From positions 1 through 5,633 of the forward strand of contig JAKOSZ010000267.1 of NCBI GenBank assembly GCA_029776555.1: 5,633 bases of DNA, written 5' to 3'. This document shows positions 4,561 through 5,633 of this stretch, piece after piece. Source of the stretch: Bacillota bacterium. Its GTDB lineage: Bacteria > Bacillota > Clostridia > Acetivibrionales > JAKOSZ01. The notes beneath the pieces were generated by a model, which saw only the letters and a list, made by a program, of their open reading frames with translations, searched no databases and was not told the origin of the DNA. The first letter of the stretch is position 1, and the number at the start of each line of letters is the position of its first letter. Both the position numbers and the translations under genes were made by a program.

Positions 4561-5633
4561 TTACTTGGCGGTCAAATAACCTTCGGCCGCAAGGAGTTCA
4601 GCTATAAGGACAGCCCCTCCGGCGGCGCCCCGCAGCGTGTTGTGGGAGAGGCAGACATACTTGTAGTCAAATACGGTATCTTCCCTGAGCCTTCCCACCG
4701 TTATACCCATGCCGTTCCCATAATCCCTGTCCAGCCTGGTCTGAGGCCTGTCGCTCTCCCGCATATACTGTAAGAACTTTCCGGGCGCGCTGGGAAGCCG
4801 GAGAATCTGCGGTTTCCCCTTGTATTCATCCCAGAGCCGCAGCATCTCATCCATGGACGGCTTTCGGGCAAAGGAAACGAAGACAGCGGCCATATGCCCG
4901 TCGGATACCGGCACCCGGATACACTGGCTCGTAATCCGGGGTTTCGAAGCCTTTACTATTTCGTTCCCCTGAATCCTGCCCCAGATCTTTAAGGGTTCAT
5001 TCTCGCTTTTTTCCTCTTCCCCGCTTATAAAGGGGATGATGTTGTCTTCCATCTCGGGCCAGTCACTGAAAGTCTTGCCGGCTCCGGAAATGGCCTGGTA
5101 TGTGCATACCGCCACCCGCTCCGGACCATACTCCATCAGCGGATGAAGGGACGGAACGTAGCTCTGTATGGAGCAGTTGGGCTTTACCACGATAAATCCT
5201 CTCCTGGTGCCCAGCCTCTTTCTCTGGCTCTCAATTATCTCCATGTGCTCAGGGTTCACCTCGGGTATTACCATGGGAACGTCAGGAGTAAACCTGTGAG
5301 CGGAGTTGTTGGAAACCACGGGGGTTTCAGCCCTGGCATATTTCTCTTCCAGTTCCCTTATCTTTTCTTTTTTCATATCGACGGCGCAAAAGACAAAGTC
5401 TACATCCCTGCAGACCTCATCCACATCGGATGCGTTTTTTACCTTCATTTCTTCCACATTTCCCGGTACAGGCACATTGAGCTTCCATCTGCCTTCCACA
5501 GCCTCCCGGTATGTCTTACCTTCGGAACGGCTGCTTGCAGCCAGGGTTGCCACTTCAAACCATGGGTGGTTCGCCAGTATGGAAACAAAGCGCTGTCCCA
5601 CCATTCCTGTGGCCCCCAGGACACCAACCCTTA
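4561..5633 (-). CDS. asd: Aspartate-semialdehyde dehydrogenase, archaeal/fungal-like branch (5' end beyond the window)
   Basis: The enzyme reduces L-aspartyl-4-phosphate to L-aspartate 4-semialdehyde with NADPH, the branch-point step to lysine/diaminopimelate, threonine and methionine. The frame stays open to the right edge and upstream of the first internal ATG (5602-5604) reads RVGVLGATG, the start of the Rossmann GxxGxxG loop, so the true start lies outside and only a few residues are probably missing. Counting from that internal ATG: the cofactor-binding LAASSRS motif (21-27), SNNSAHR (98-104), the catalytic Cys144 in KPNCSIQSYVPSLHPL, the substrate-binding region QAISGAGKTF (170-179) and the catalytic His237 in RVPVSDGHMAAVFVSF. 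ANHPWFEVATLAASSRSEGK and SDGH are characteristic of the archaeal/fungal-like branch (as in yeast HOM2) and differ from the usual E. coli form. All catalytic residues are present. The gene converges on the transporter gene with 31 bp between stop codons. Confidence 0.95.
   Translation of the reverse strand, partial: RVGVLGATGMVGQRFVSILANHPWFEVATLAASSRSEGKTYREAVEGRWKLNVPVPGNVEEMKVKNASDVDEVCRDVDFVFCAVDMKKEKIRELEEKYARAETPVVSNNSAHRFTPDVPMVIPEVNPEHMEIIESQRKRLGTRRGFIVVKPNCSIQSYVPSLHPLMEYGPERVAVCTYQAISGAGKTFSDWPEMEDNIIPFISGEEEKSENEPLKIWGRIQGNEIVKASKPRITSQCIRVPVSDGHMAAVFVSFARKPSMDEMLRLWDEYKGKPQILRLPSAPGKFLQYMRESDRPQTRLDRDYGNGMGITVGRLREDTVFDYKYVCLSHNTLRGAAGGAVLIAELLAAEGYLTAK

Overview
The window looks like an ordinary chromosomal stretch from a Gram-positive anaerobe of the Firmicutes (Clostridia) type. 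This is inferred from GC-moderate coding DNA with AT-rich gaps, strong GGAGG/AAGGGG-type Shine-Dalgarno sequences, TTGACA/TATAAT-type promoters, intrinsic terminators, frequent AGG, ATA and TTA codons, and the gene families present. I cannot name a genus. There are no rRNA or tRNA genes, CRISPR arrays, insertion-sequence genes or phage genes.

Layout, left to right. (1) 1-84: an unresolved edge, possibly the last codons of a plus-strand gene, with a hairpin. (2) 85-495, minus: a VOC-superfamily (glyoxalase fold) metalloprotein. Its upstream gap (496-948) holds two candidate minus-strand promoters, a doubtful small ORF and the terminator of the next gene. (3) 949-1707, minus: a secreted or membrane-anchored SIMPL (DUF541) protein. 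(4) 1835-2038, minus, and 2259-2606, plus: two small Cro/C1 (XRE)-type regulators transcribed divergently from a 220-bp AT-rich region with two good promoters and several inverted repeats. (5) 2702-3118, minus: a YjbQ/UPF0047 protein. (6) 3119-3464: a non-coding gap with a tandem array of short hairpins resembling REP-type repeats, then an AT palindrome, then a possible structured mRNA leader. (7) 3465-4529, plus: an AI-2E-family (UPF0118) membrane transporter ending in a perfect terminator hairpin. (8) 4561-5633, minus: aspartate-semialdehyde dehydrogenase of the archaeal/fungal-like branch, cut by the right edge.

The genes do not form one pathway. asd belongs to lysine/threonine/methionine and cell-wall diaminopimelate biosynthesis. 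The VOC, SIMPL, YjbQ and AI-2E proteins are widespread single-gene families with loosely defined roles. The part most likely to be a small regulatory circuit is the divergent XRE pair: the minus-strand regulator may share a transcript with the SIMPL gene, and a 12-bp sequence in its promoter recurs upstream of the transporter. I see no convincing new multi-gene system. The points most worth checking are the hairpin array (about 3190-3316), the predicted leader structure (3384-3440) and the shared promoter sequence.
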